From contig CAZYCC010000092.1 of NCBI GenBank assembly GCA_964645985.1, positions 1 through 6,236 of the forward strand: a stretch of DNA of 6,236 bases, read 5' to 3'. This DNA is from CAZYCC01 sp964645985. Its GTDB lineage: Bacteria > Bacillota > Clostridia > Oscillospirales > CAG-272. The notes below the pieces were generated by a model, which did not search any database, was not told the origin of the DNA, and saw only the letters and a program-made list of their open reading frames with translations. Positions 1 through 5,481 of this stretch are shown here, one piece after another; position 1 is the first letter of the stretch; every line of letters starts with the position of its first letter. The position numbers and the translations under genes were made by a program.

Positions 1-103
1 CCCCAAAGAGATTGATAGGATTTTCGGAAGCGAACAAAATCTCTGCCCTTCGGGGTGGGAGTGTTTTCGGGGGAGGGGTGAGGATTGCCGTGATTTTGCG
101 CGC

Positions 104-185
104 TACCTCCTCCCGCACCATATCTCACTAACCACTACATTCTAACTACCACATTCTGCTACATTTCTCTTTTGCACTTTTTCTT
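104..185 (+). promoter_or_regulatory. Pyrimidine-rich leader of the Na/Pi transporter gene, no Shine-Dalgarno
   Basis: The stretch before the ATG at 186 is dominated by C and T. By hand count 43 of the 60 bases at 121-180 are pyrimidines and only two are G. No GGAGG-like sequence lies 4-12 bases before the start codon, yet the protein N-terminus fits its family exactly at this ATG. Translation may rely on an unstructured leader rather than SD pairing. I found no convincing -35/-10 pair: TTGCGC at 96 and CATATC at 119 have 17 bp spacing but each matches consensus at only 3 of 6 positions. Confidence 0.5.
135..168 (+). repeat. Three imperfect tandem copies of a CTACATTCT-type unit
   Basis: The units are CTACATTCT (135-143), CTACCACATTCT (146-157) and CTACATTTCT (159-168), separated by one or two bases. 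They sit 18 bases before the transporter start codon. The repeat could be slippage-derived or simply a by-product of the C/T/A-only composition of this leader. No function can be read from it. Confidence 0.4.
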
Positions 186-1943
186 ATGACCATCTTCGAT
201 TTTCTCACGTTGCTCGGCGGGCTTTGCCTCTTTCTCTTCGGGATGAACGTGATGGGCAGCTCGCTCGAGCGGCGGGCGGGAGGGCGGCTGAGGGCGCTGC
301 TCTCCAAGCTGACGACCGGGCGGCTTGCGGGGCTGCTCACCGGCCTTGGGATCACGGCGGTGATCCAGAGCTCCTCGGCAACGACCGTGATGGTTGTCGG
401 CTTTGTTAACTCGGGGCTCCTGACCCTGCGCCAGGCGATCCACGTCATCATGGGCGCGAACATCGGCACGACGGTGACCGCGTGGCTGCTCTCGCTCGCC
501 GGTATCTCGGGAGACAGCCTCGTCCTGCAGCTGCTCAAACCTTCCTCTTTCACGCCGGTAATTGCGCTCATCGGCATTATTTTATATCTTTTTCAAAAAA
601 GCGAAAAGAAAAAGGACACCGGCGCGATCCTCCTCGGCTTCGCAACGCTGATGTTCGGTATGGAGACGATGTCGGGCGCCGTCGCGCCCCTGCGCGATAT
701 GCCCGCCTTCACGCGCCTCTTTGTCCTCTTTGAAAACCCGCTGCTCGGCGTCCTCGCCGGCGCGATCCTGACCGCCATCATTCAGTCAAGCTCGGCGTCG
801 GTCGGCATCTTGCAAGCGCTCGCCGCGACCGGCGGGGTATCCTACGGCGCGGCGATCCCCATTATTATGGGGCAAAATATCGGCACCTGCGTCACCGCTC
901 TTATCTCCTCTGTTGGTGCGAACAAAAACGCGAAGCGCGCCGCGCTCGTCCACCTCTCCTTCAATGTCATCGGGACGGTGGTATGGGGCGGCGTTTTTCT
1001 CGCGGTGCGTGAGATTTTCTCCTCGGCGATATTGTCTCAGCCCGCCTCGCTCTCCGGCATCGCGATTATCCACACTTTGTTTAATCTTCTTTGCACAGCC
1101 TTGATGTTCCCGATGACAGGACTTCTGGAAAAACTGGTCACCAAGCTCATCCCCGACCGCGCGGGAGAGGAGGCAGAGGACAAAATCGAGCTTGACGAGC
1201 GCCTGCTTGTCACCCCGTCGATCGCGCTCGCGCGCTGCCGGGAACTCTCCTGCCAGATGGCGCGCGAGTCGCTCGGCGCGCTTCGCGACAGCCTGACGGC
1301 GCTCACCGACTACACCCCCGCCCTCGCCTCGTCGATTCGACATCGTGAGGAGCGCGCCGACCGATTCGAGGACTGCCTCGGCAGCTACCTTGTTTCGCTC
1401 TCCTCGCGTCCGCTCGGCGAGGACGAGTCGGCGGAAGCGGCGAGGGTGCTCAAGACGATCGGCGACCTTGAGCGCGTGTCCGACCACGCGGTCGGTATCC
1501 TGAAGTCCTCGGAGGAGATGCGCGACAAAAAACTCACCTTCACCGACAAGGCGGCGCGCGAGCTCTCGGTTATCCTGCGCGCGACGAGCGAAATTCTCAC
1601 CCTTTCGCTCGCCGCCTTCGAGCGTGACGATATTTCGTCCGCCGCCCTTGTCGAACCCTTGCGGATGACGATTGACGAGCTCGCCGAGCGCCTGCGCACC
1701 AATCATGTGCGGCGGCTGCAGCGCGGGGAGTGCTCAATTGAGGTCGGCTTTGTCCTCACGGATTTGCTAAACGACCTCTCGCGCACGGCGGGCCACTGCT
1801 CGAACATCGCCGGCACGACAATCGACATGGCGCATCACAATCTCAACCTTCACTCCACTCTGCGCGAGGCCAAAACCGACGATCCCGTCTTCCGCGAAAA
1901 CTACAGAAATTATAAGAAAAAATACGAAATCTTGCAGGAATGA
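186..1943 (+). CDS. Na/Pi cotransporter family protein with C-terminal PhoU-like domain
   Basis: This 585-residue membrane protein belongs to the bacterial Na+/phosphate symporter family (NptA/YjbB type), which moves inorganic phosphate across the cytoplasmic membrane with sodium. The two inverted halves of the transport domain are visible. The first has Q-S-S-S at 61-64 and G-A-N-I-G-T-T at 90-96; the second has Q-S-S-S at 200-203 and G-Q-N-I-G-T-C at 229-235. Hydrophobic segments run to about residue 315. A soluble helical PhoU-like domain follows (about 340-555), with the typical D-L-E-R-V-S-D-H at 427-434. The length and this fusion are normal for the family. The start at 186 gives the usual N-terminus (G-G-L at 11-13, then F-G-M-N-V-M) but has no SD. 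Some homologues export rather than import phosphate, so direction and substrate are not certain. The gene appears monocistronic, with 232 bp before ackA. Confidence 0.95.
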   Translation: MTIFDFLTLLGGLCLFLFGMNVMGSSLERRAGGRLRALLSKLTTGRLAGLLTGLGITAVIQSSSATTVMVVGFVNSGLLTLRQAIHVIMGANIGTTVTAWLLSLAGISGDSLVLQLLKPSSFTPVIALIGIILYLFQKSEKKKDTGAILLGFATLMFGMETMSGAVAPLRDMPAFTRLFVLFENPLLGVLAGAILTAIIQSSSASVGILQALAATGGVSYGAAIPIIMGQNIGTCVTALISSVGANKNAKRAALVHLSFNVIGTVVWGGVFLAVREIFSSAILSQPASLSGIAIIHTLFNLLCTALMFPMTGLLEKLVTKLIPDRAGEEAEDKIELDERLLVTPSIALARCRELSCQMARESLGALRDSLTALTDYTPALASSIRHREERADRFEDCLGSYLVSLSSRPLGEDESAEAARVLKTIGDLERVSDHAVGILKSSEEMRDKKLTFTDKAARELSVILRATSEILTLSLAAFERDDISSAALVEPLRMTIDELAERLRTNHVRRLQRGECSIEVGFVLTDLLNDLSRTAGHCSNIAGTTIDMAHHNLNLHSTLREAKTDDPVFRENYRNYKKKYEILQE

Positions 1944-2023
1944 AACCAAGCTCACCCTGAATGACAGCTCCGGCGTCACCGCGGCGGCGCGCCATGAAAC
2001 CCCCCTTTCGGCTTCCCTTTCTC

Positions 2024-2052
2024 TTGCATTTTTCGCGCAAAACGTGTATACT
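2024..2052 (+). promoter_or_regulatory. Sigma-A-type promoter of ackA (TTGCAT, 17 bp, TATACT)
   Basis: TTGCAT at 2024-2029 and TATACT at 2047-2052 are separated by exactly 17 bp. The -35 box matches TTGACA at four of six positions and the -10 box matches TATAAT at five of six. Transcription would start near 2059, giving a 5' leader of roughly 115 bases before the ackA ATG. This is the best promoter match in the window. The spacer contains a near-palindrome, TTTT-T-CGCG-C-AAAA (2029-2042), broken by one mismatched pair, which could be an operator. Confidence 0.7.
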
Positions 2053-2162
2053 TCTCTTGCCGAGCGGGGATGAGTCAAGGGAGCGATTTCCTGTTGCGTC
2101 CCTTCACTTTTCCTTTCTTTGCGCCTTTTCAAATTATCCTCACCTTTTCATAACACCACTCG

Positions 2163-2168
2163 AAAGGA
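2163..2168 (+). promoter_or_regulatory. Ribosome binding site of ackA (AAAGGA)
   Basis: AAAGGA ends seven bases before the ATG at 2176, which is good SD spacing and supports this start. It lies at the end of a C/T-rich leader: 47 of the 60 bases at 2101-2160 are pyrimidines by hand count. Confidence 0.75.
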
Positions 2169-2175
2169 CTGAATT

Positions 2176-3393
2176 ATGAAAATTCTTGTTGTTAACGCGG
2201 GGAGCTCCTCGCTCAAGTACCAGCTGTTCGAGACCGCGACAGGCGAGGTGCTCGCGAAGGGCAACTGCGACCGTATCGGCATCGGCGACAGCGCCATTAA
2301 GCATAGCACTTTTGACGGGCGCGAGCTGAAGAGCAAGGTGCAGATGCCCGACCACGCGGCGGCGATGCAGGTACTTGTCGGCGCGCTGACCGACCCCACC
2401 TACGGCGTCATCGCGGACATGGGCGAAATCGAGGCGGTCGGGCACCGCGTGGTACATGGCGGCGCGTATTTTTCCGAGTCGGTGCTGCTAAATGACGATG
2501 TCCTCACGAAGCTCGAGCGCTGCTACGACTTCGCGCCTCTTCATACGATGGCGCACATCCAAGGAATCAAAGGGTGTCTTTCCGTGATGCCGGACGTGCC
2601 GGAAGTGCTCGTTTTTGACACCGCCTTTCACCAGACGATGCCCGCGAAGGCCTACCTCTACCCCATCCCGTATGAGATGTACGAGGAGGATCAGATCCGC
2701 CGCTACGGCGCGCACGGCACCTCGCACCGCTACGTCACCGCGGAGATGTGCAAAATCTTGGGGCGCACCGAGGGGACAAAAATCATCACCTGCCACCTCG
2801 GCAACGGCTCATCGATCTCTGCCGTCAAGGACGGGCACGTCATCGATACGAGCATGGGCCTCACCCCGCTCGCGGGTCTGGAAATGGGGACGCGCTGCGG
2901 AGACATCGACCCCGCGATAGTTCCCCTGATGATGAAAAAGTACAAAGTCGGCGTTGACGACATAGGCGACTTTATGAATAAGAAGTGCGGCCTGCTCGGC
3001 GTCTCGGGGGTCTCCTCGGATATGCGCGAGGTCGAGGCGCAGGCGGAGAAACCCGGTGAAGAGGGCGAGAGAGCGCGGCTCGCGATAGAGATTTTGGAGT
3101 ACGAGATCAAGAAGTATATCGGCTCCTATGCCGCCGCGATGGGGGGGCTTGACGCTGTCGTATTCACCGCCGGCATAGGGGAAAATAACGTCTCCCTACG
3201 CGAGCACGTTTGCGAGGGGCTGGAGTTCCTCGGGATTAAAATTGACCCCGTCGCCAACCGCGCCGCGCGCGGCAAGACGGCTAAGATCAGCGCAGATGAC
3301 TCGCGCGTCGCGGTCTATATGATCCCGACGAACGAGGAGTGGATGATCGCGAAGGACACCGAGCGGCTCGTGCGCGGTGGAGCCGCTGCATAG
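2176..3393 (+). CDS. ackA: Acetate kinase
   Basis: This 405-residue cytoplasmic enzyme transfers phosphate between acetyl phosphate and ADP, making ATP and acetate in fermentation or running in reverse to activate acetate. It belongs to the acetokinase family of the ASKHA fold and has the usual full length. Signature residues are present: N7 and the S10-S12 phosphate loop, R91 in G-H-R-V-V-H-G-G, D148 in F-D-T-A-F-H, H180 in H-G-T-S-H, the H-L-G-N-G-S-S loop at 207-213, R240 in G-T-R-C-G-D, the nucleotide-binding G-I-G-E-N at 333-337, and E387 in T-N-E-E. Two usually conserved spots differ. The residue before H180 is Ala (A179) where the Methanosarcina thermophila enzyme has Phe179 in the acetyl pocket, and the A-P-L-H-N-P-P-N loop reads A-P-L-H-T-M-A-H (120-127). 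No pta (phosphotransacetylase) gene is adjacent, and the gene has its own promoter and SD. Substrate could extend to a longer acyl group such as propionate; acetate kinase is still the best name. Confidence 0.96.
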   Translation: MKILVVNAGSSSLKYQLFETATGEVLAKGNCDRIGIGDSAIKHSTFDGRELKSKVQMPDHAAAMQVLVGALTDPTYGVIADMGEIEAVGHRVVHGGAYFSESVLLNDDVLTKLERCYDFAPLHTMAHIQGIKGCLSVMPDVPEVLVFDTAFHQTMPAKAYLYPIPYEMYEEDQIRRYGAHGTSHRYVTAEMCKILGRTEGTKIITCHLGNGSSISAVKDGHVIDTSMGLTPLAGLEMGTRCGDIDPAIVPLMMKKYKVGVDDIGDFMNKKCGLLGVSGVSSDMREVEAQAEKPGEEGERARLAIEILEYEIKKYIGSYAAAMGGLDAVVFTAGIGENNVSLREHVCEGLEFLGIKIDPVANRAARGKTAKISADDSRVAVYMIPTNEEWMIAKDTERLVRGGAAA

Positions 3394-3443
3394 CGAAAAA
3401 TTGTGGTATGCCGCGAAAGGCGATCCTGCGGGAACAACGCGCC

Positions 3444-3481
3444 GATACCGCGCCCGCCGCGCGCGGCAGAATATCGTTTTT
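3444..3481 (+). terminator. Possible intrinsic terminator downstream of ackA
   Basis: CCGCGC (3448-3453) pairs with GCGCGG (3461-3466) around a seven-base loop, and flanking GATA (3444-3447) can pair with TATC (3472-3475) across a bulge. Five T residues follow at 3477-3481. The T run is short and the stem is interrupted, so this is a weak candidate. The alternative fold is the perfect palindrome GCCGCGCGCGGC at 3456-3467. Confidence 0.4.
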
Positions 3482-3570
3482 GCTTGTAGACCGCATTCCT
3501 CCGCACCCTTATTTTTCGGGACGAGAAAGTGCGTGGATTCGCTCACCTTCACGCGGCGGGAAGTAAGATA

Positions 3571-3581
3571 AAAGTTTGCAA
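3571..3581 (+). repeat. Short direct repeat AAAGTTTGCAA, copy 1
   Basis: This exact 11-mer recurs at 5205-5215. The two copies lie in the spacers on either side of the regulator gene, and each is followed within one base by TC. The core TTTGCAA is nearly palindromic. It could be a regulator binding site or a chance match in the more AT-rich spacer sequence. Confidence 0.4.
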
Positions 3582-3596
3582 TCACCATTCAAAAGG

Positions 3597-3608
3597 GCAA
3601 AAATTCTT
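3597..3608 (+). repeat. Short inverted repeat GCAAAAATTCTT, left arm
   Basis: The reverse complement, AAGAATTTTTGC, occurs exactly at 5295-5306 in the spacer beyond the regulator gene. Both copies have CCCC/GGGG close to the same end. This 12-base match accompanies the 11-base direct repeat in the same two spacers. Confidence 0.4.
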
Positions 3609-3659
3609 CGGGGAAACGCCGGAAAAATAGCCCTTGGCGCTGAATAAGACTGACAGCTG

Positions 3660-3705
3660 CGGGGGGCTGCGGCAGAGGGCCGACCTCGCCGGCGCAAAGC
3701 CCCCG
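3660..3705 (+). other. GC-rich stem-loop upstream of the regulator gene
   Basis: GGGGGCT at 3662-3668 pairs with AGCCCCC at 3698-3704, and C3660 can extend the stem to G3705 if one G bulges out. Inside, GAGG and CCTC can form a smaller hairpin around 3674-3687. In a transcript starting upstream, this would be a stable structured element about 100 bases before the regulator's start codon. There is no T run directly after it, so it does not look like a simple terminator. Confidence 0.4.
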
Positions 3706-3728
3706 ACATCACTTTGGTCGCATATCTC

Positions 3729-3751
3729 GGGAAGCCCGTTTCCCACTTTTT
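3729..3751 (+). terminator. Weak hairpin plus T run, terminator or attenuator candidate
   Basis: GGGAA (3729-3733) pairs with TTCCC (3740-3744) around a six-base loop, followed two bases later by five T residues (3747-3751). The five-pair stem is short for an intrinsic terminator. It lies only 53 bases before the regulator's ATG, so it could act as an attenuator in its leader. An overlapping alternative stem is CGGG-AAG-CCCG. Confidence 0.25.
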
Positions 3752-3793
3752 CCGCAAAACTCCCTAAACTCCCCCTTTTCTGCTCCCTTCCCC

Positions 3794-3799
3794 GGAGGT
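3794..3799 (+). promoter_or_regulatory. Ribosome binding site of the XRE regulator gene (GGAGGT)
   Basis: A perfect SD core, GGAGGT, sits four bases before the ATG at 3804 and fixes the start codon. It directly follows a C/T-rich leader nearly free of G. Confidence 0.85.
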
Positions 3800-3803
3800 T
3801 AGT

Positions 3804-5051
3804 ATGGAATTTGGCGAAAGATTTCGCGCGCTGCGCCTGAAGAAGGGACTCTCGGAGGATCAGCTCGCCGCGTATTTCGGCGTGAGCTGGAAGGACATCA
3901 CCGCGTGGGAGAAGGGGCGCGAGGAGCCGTCGCTGCCGATGCTGATGAAGATCGCCGCGTATTTCGGCGTGTCGACCGACTCGCTGCTCGGGATGGACCG
4001 CATTCTGCGCGACACGCTGATTGCCGATTATCTCGAGCGCTATCAAGATCACATCGCCGCGGGGAGGCTGCCGGAGGCGATTGCCGTGATGCGCGAGGGC
4101 CTCACGCATTTTCCCGACAACCCGCGCTTAAAATGTATGCTGCTGTACGCGCTCTACCTTTCCTGCACGCGCCCGGCAGCGATCAAGCATTACTCGCCCG
4201 AGATTTTGTCGCTTGGCGACGACCTGCTCGCGACCTGCACCGACGACACCATTCGCTACGAGGCGCGGCGGGTGCTCTGCCTGCACCTCTTTGAGGATTT
4301 AAAGGATTATTCTCGCGCGCTCGAGGTCGCGCGGGGGTTGCCGCCGCGCAAGGTATGCCGTGAGGAGATGATTGCCGAGGTTTCCTCCGGGCAGGAGCGC
4401 GCGACAGCTCTGCGCGCGAATCTGCTCGAGGGCGGCGAGGCGCTCGTGCGCGACATCCTGAGGCTGCTCGGCGAGGAGGGCGCGATCCCCCCCGAAGAGC
4501 GTCTACCGGCGATTCGCCTTGGCGCAAAGCTACTCGAAACCCTATTTCCCGGGGACTGCGCTGCAAATTCTTCCTCGGATAATGCGGGCGAGGGGCACTC
4601 CGGCGACGCCGACGCAGACCATGACCAGGGGGGCGCGAGCTCCGACAGCAGCGCGTCAAATCACAATTCCGCCTCAAGCGCCTCCGTCAATGCCGCTCCC
4701 GTTGAGGTATCTCTCTTTTCGTTTAACGCAATGAAAGATCTCGCGCTGACCGCGCTGCGCGAGGGGTATTTTGATGATGGGTTCGCGCTGCTCGAGCGGG
4801 CGGCGTGCCTCGCGGTCGCCTACGACGCGCTCCCCGAGAAGTCGACCTACCGCACGCCGCTCTTGCGCGGGCTGCCGCTCCCGCACGAACCCGCCTCAAC
4901 GGAGGAACCGTCCGCCTCGCGCGCGATGCTCGCATCCATCGAGGTGCTCGGCGGCTCGGACGCGCTGCGCTACGACCCGCGCCTCGCGCGCGTCCTCTCG
5001 ATCCTCACCGGGCACGATCTCACTGCGTCCCCCTCCCCAGAAAAGGCGTGA
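3804..5051 (+). CDS. XRE-family transcriptional regulator with TPR-like C-terminal domain
   Basis: The 415-residue protein begins with a Cro/CI-type helix-turn-helix (about residues 4-62), with helix 2 at S-E-D-Q-L-A-A-Y-F (17-25), the recognition helix around S-W-K-D-I-T-A-W-E-K-G (28-38) and the common Y-F-G-V-S-x-D-S-L-L-G end. It should bind DNA as a dimer in the cytoplasm. The rest is helical and TPR-like: one repeat spans about 74-119 and a second about 150-180. Residues 306-350 form another helix pair, and the segment R-Y-D-P-R-L at 389-394 resembles the C-terminus of large clostridial XRE regulators. By analogy this part may sense a ligand, peptide or partner, but none is identifiable. 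Residues 250-299 are a low-complexity Ser/Asn/Asp/Gly/Ala linker splitting the C-terminal region, unusual for a regulator of this kind. The gene stands alone between two spacers of over 400 bp that share short repeats, so autoregulation is possible. Its target genes are unknown. Confidence 0.92.
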   Translation: MEFGERFRALRLKKGLSEDQLAAYFGVSWKDITAWEKGREEPSLPMLMKIAAYFGVSTDSLLGMDRILRDTLIADYLERYQDHIAAGRLPEAIAVMREGLTHFPDNPRLKCMLLYALYLSCTRPAAIKHYSPEILSLGDDLLATCTDDTIRYEARRVLCLHLFEDLKDYSRALEVARGLPPRKVCREEMIAEVSSGQERATALRANLLEGGEALVRDILRLLGEEGAIPPEERLPAIRLGAKLLETLFPGDCAANSSSDNAGEGHSGDADADHDQGGASSDSSASNHNSASSASVNAAPVEVSLFSFNAMKDLALTALREGYFDDGFALLERAACLAVAYDALPEKSTYRTPLLRGLPLPHEPASTEEPSASRAMLASIEVLGGSDALRYDPRLARVLSILTGHDLTASPSPEKA

Positions 5052-5064
5052 CCGTCTCCATCGC

Positions 5065-5112
5065 GCGGCCCCTCGCGGGGGAACCGCCTGCCGGGTCGCC
5101 CCCGCGGGCGAC
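5065..5112 (+). terminator. Two consecutive hairpins just after the regulator gene
   Basis: The first hairpin is GCGGCCCC (5065-5072), loop TCGC, then GGGG (5077-5080) and CCGC (5084-5087) with a three-base bulge. The second is GTCGCCC (5095-5101), loop CCGC, GGGCGAC (5106-5112), a perfect seven-pair stem. Both lie within 65 bases of the stop codon, where a terminator is expected. Neither is followed by a T run, so they may instead protect the mRNA 3' end or act with Rho. Confidence 0.4.
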
Positions 5113-5120
5113 AGATTTCA

Positions 5121-5134
5121 CCGGCGGCCGCCGG
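5121..5134. repeat. 14-base perfect palindrome CCGGCGGCCGCCGG
   Basis: The sequence equals its own reverse complement over 14 bases and lies nine bases after the second hairpin. In such GC-rich DNA a palindrome of this size may arise by chance. It could be a protein binding site. Confidence 0.4.
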
Positions 5135-5204
5135 AACCTCGGAATTCCGCAAAAAGTTTCTGCAAGAGCCGCCTCGGAGAGGTGCGGCAAGAGAAAAGTC
5201 ACAT

Positions 5205-5215
5205 AAAGTTTGCAA
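5205..5215 (+). repeat. Short direct repeat AAAGTTTGCAA, copy 2
   Basis: This is identical to 3571-3581. Here the core extends to the perfect palindrome TTTGCAAA (5209-5216). It lies about 270 bases before the nnr start. Confidence 0.4.
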
Positions 5216-5274
5216 ATCTCCCTCTTAATTGCCGCCGCTGCTCTACTTCTCGTTGACAGTTGACCGGTGGCAAA

Positions 5275-5288
5275 TGTCCTACGGGACA
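5275..5288 (+). other. Small hairpin with TACG tetraloop
   Basis: TGTCC (5275-5279) pairs with GGACA (5284-5288) around TACG. A C(UACG)G loop belongs to the unusually stable UNCG class of RNA tetraloops. It would matter only if this spacer is transcribed. The stem is just five pairs and no T run follows directly. Confidence 0.3.
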
Positions 5289-5294
5289 CCCCTT

Positions 5295-5306
5295 AAGAAT
5301 TTTTGC
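5295..5306 (-). repeat. Short inverted repeat AAGAATTTTTGC, right arm
   Basis: This is the exact reverse complement of 3597-3608. The sequence continues into GCGAAAC, giving TTTTTGCGAAAC (5300-5311), which resembles TTTTTCGCGCAAAAC in the ackA promoter and TTTTTCCGCAAAAC before the regulator gene. Confidence 0.4.
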
Positions 5307-5328
5307 GAAACACAGGCTTTTCTCGCGG

Positions 5329-5361
5329 TGTGACGAAATATTTTGCAGACGGAGCGTCACA
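5329..5361. promoter_or_regulatory. Inverted repeat TGTGACG / CGTCACA, operator candidate
   Basis: TGTGACG (5329-5335) and CGTCACA (5355-5361) are exact reverse complements separated by 19 bases. Half-sites of this kind can bind a dimeric regulator, or the arms could form a stem in RNA. The spacing does not match the TGTGA-N6-TCACA layout of CRP sites, and no regulator can be assigned. Confidence 0.35.
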
Positions 5362-5481
5362 ACAATTTGCATTCCCGCGCCCTTGTCAAACCTCGTCTTT
5401 CTTTCGCTCCCGTTCGCGTTTCCCTTTTTTGCCCCTCGCGCAAGATTCCCGATTTCCCCATCCCCTTGATCTCCCCTCGCG

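Larger units (their letters stand above)
3394..3803. other. 410-bp intergenic region between ackA and the XRE regulator gene
   Basis: I see no credible gene here. Short open frames lack an SD and resemble no known protein. The region holds a possible terminator (3444-3481), short repeats shared with the next spacer (3571-3581 and 3597-3608), two stem-loops (3660-3705 and 3729-3744) and a C/T-rich stretch ending in a perfect SD. Hand count gives 40 pyrimidines in 3741-3790. No convincing promoter for the regulator gene was found, although its transcript probably starts in this region. Confidence 0.7.
5052..5481. other. 430-bp intergenic region between the regulator gene and nnr
   Basis: No credible gene is present; open frames here lack SD sequences and family resemblance. 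The first 85 bases hold two consecutive hairpins and a palindrome. The middle carries the second copies of the repeats seen before the regulator gene, a small TACG-loop hairpin and a 7-bp inverted repeat (5329-5361). The last 90 bases are C/T-rich: 72 of the 90 bases at 5391-5480 are pyrimidines by hand count. No promoter with two good boxes was found. Confidence 0.7.

Noticed and set aside
7..44. AGAGATT / AATCTCT inverted repeat at the left edge.
   Set aside because: A seven-base stem with a 24-base loop is expected by chance several times in a window of this size, and no T run follows.
1..121. Possible divergent gene on the - strand starting with an ATG at 121 and running off the left edge; two + strand frames are also open here.
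   Set aside because: The frames are short, third positions are far less GC-rich than in the four real genes, no SD precedes the ATG, and the peptides resemble nothing I know. Left as probable non-coding sequence.
786..1706. Long 306-codon open frame on the - strand inside the transporter gene.
   Set aside because: It is the antisense shadow of a GC-rich gene whose + strand product is an unmistakable Na/Pi transporter; the peptide is Arg/Gly/Glu-rich without domains.
1961..2179. 72-codon open frame between the transporter and ackA whose TGA overlaps the ackA ATG.
   Set aside because: It has no SD, contains the ackA promoter, shows no family resemblance, and is rich in residues expected from C/T-rich non-coding DNA.
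3408..3566. 52-codon open frame after ackA.
   Set aside because: No SD, no recognisable protein, and it runs through the possible terminator hairpin.
5253..5282. Perfect -35 box TTGACA at 5253-5258 as an nnr promoter.
   Set aside because: No acceptable -10 hexamer lies 16-19 bp downstream; the bases there form the TGTCC-TACG-GGACA hairpin.
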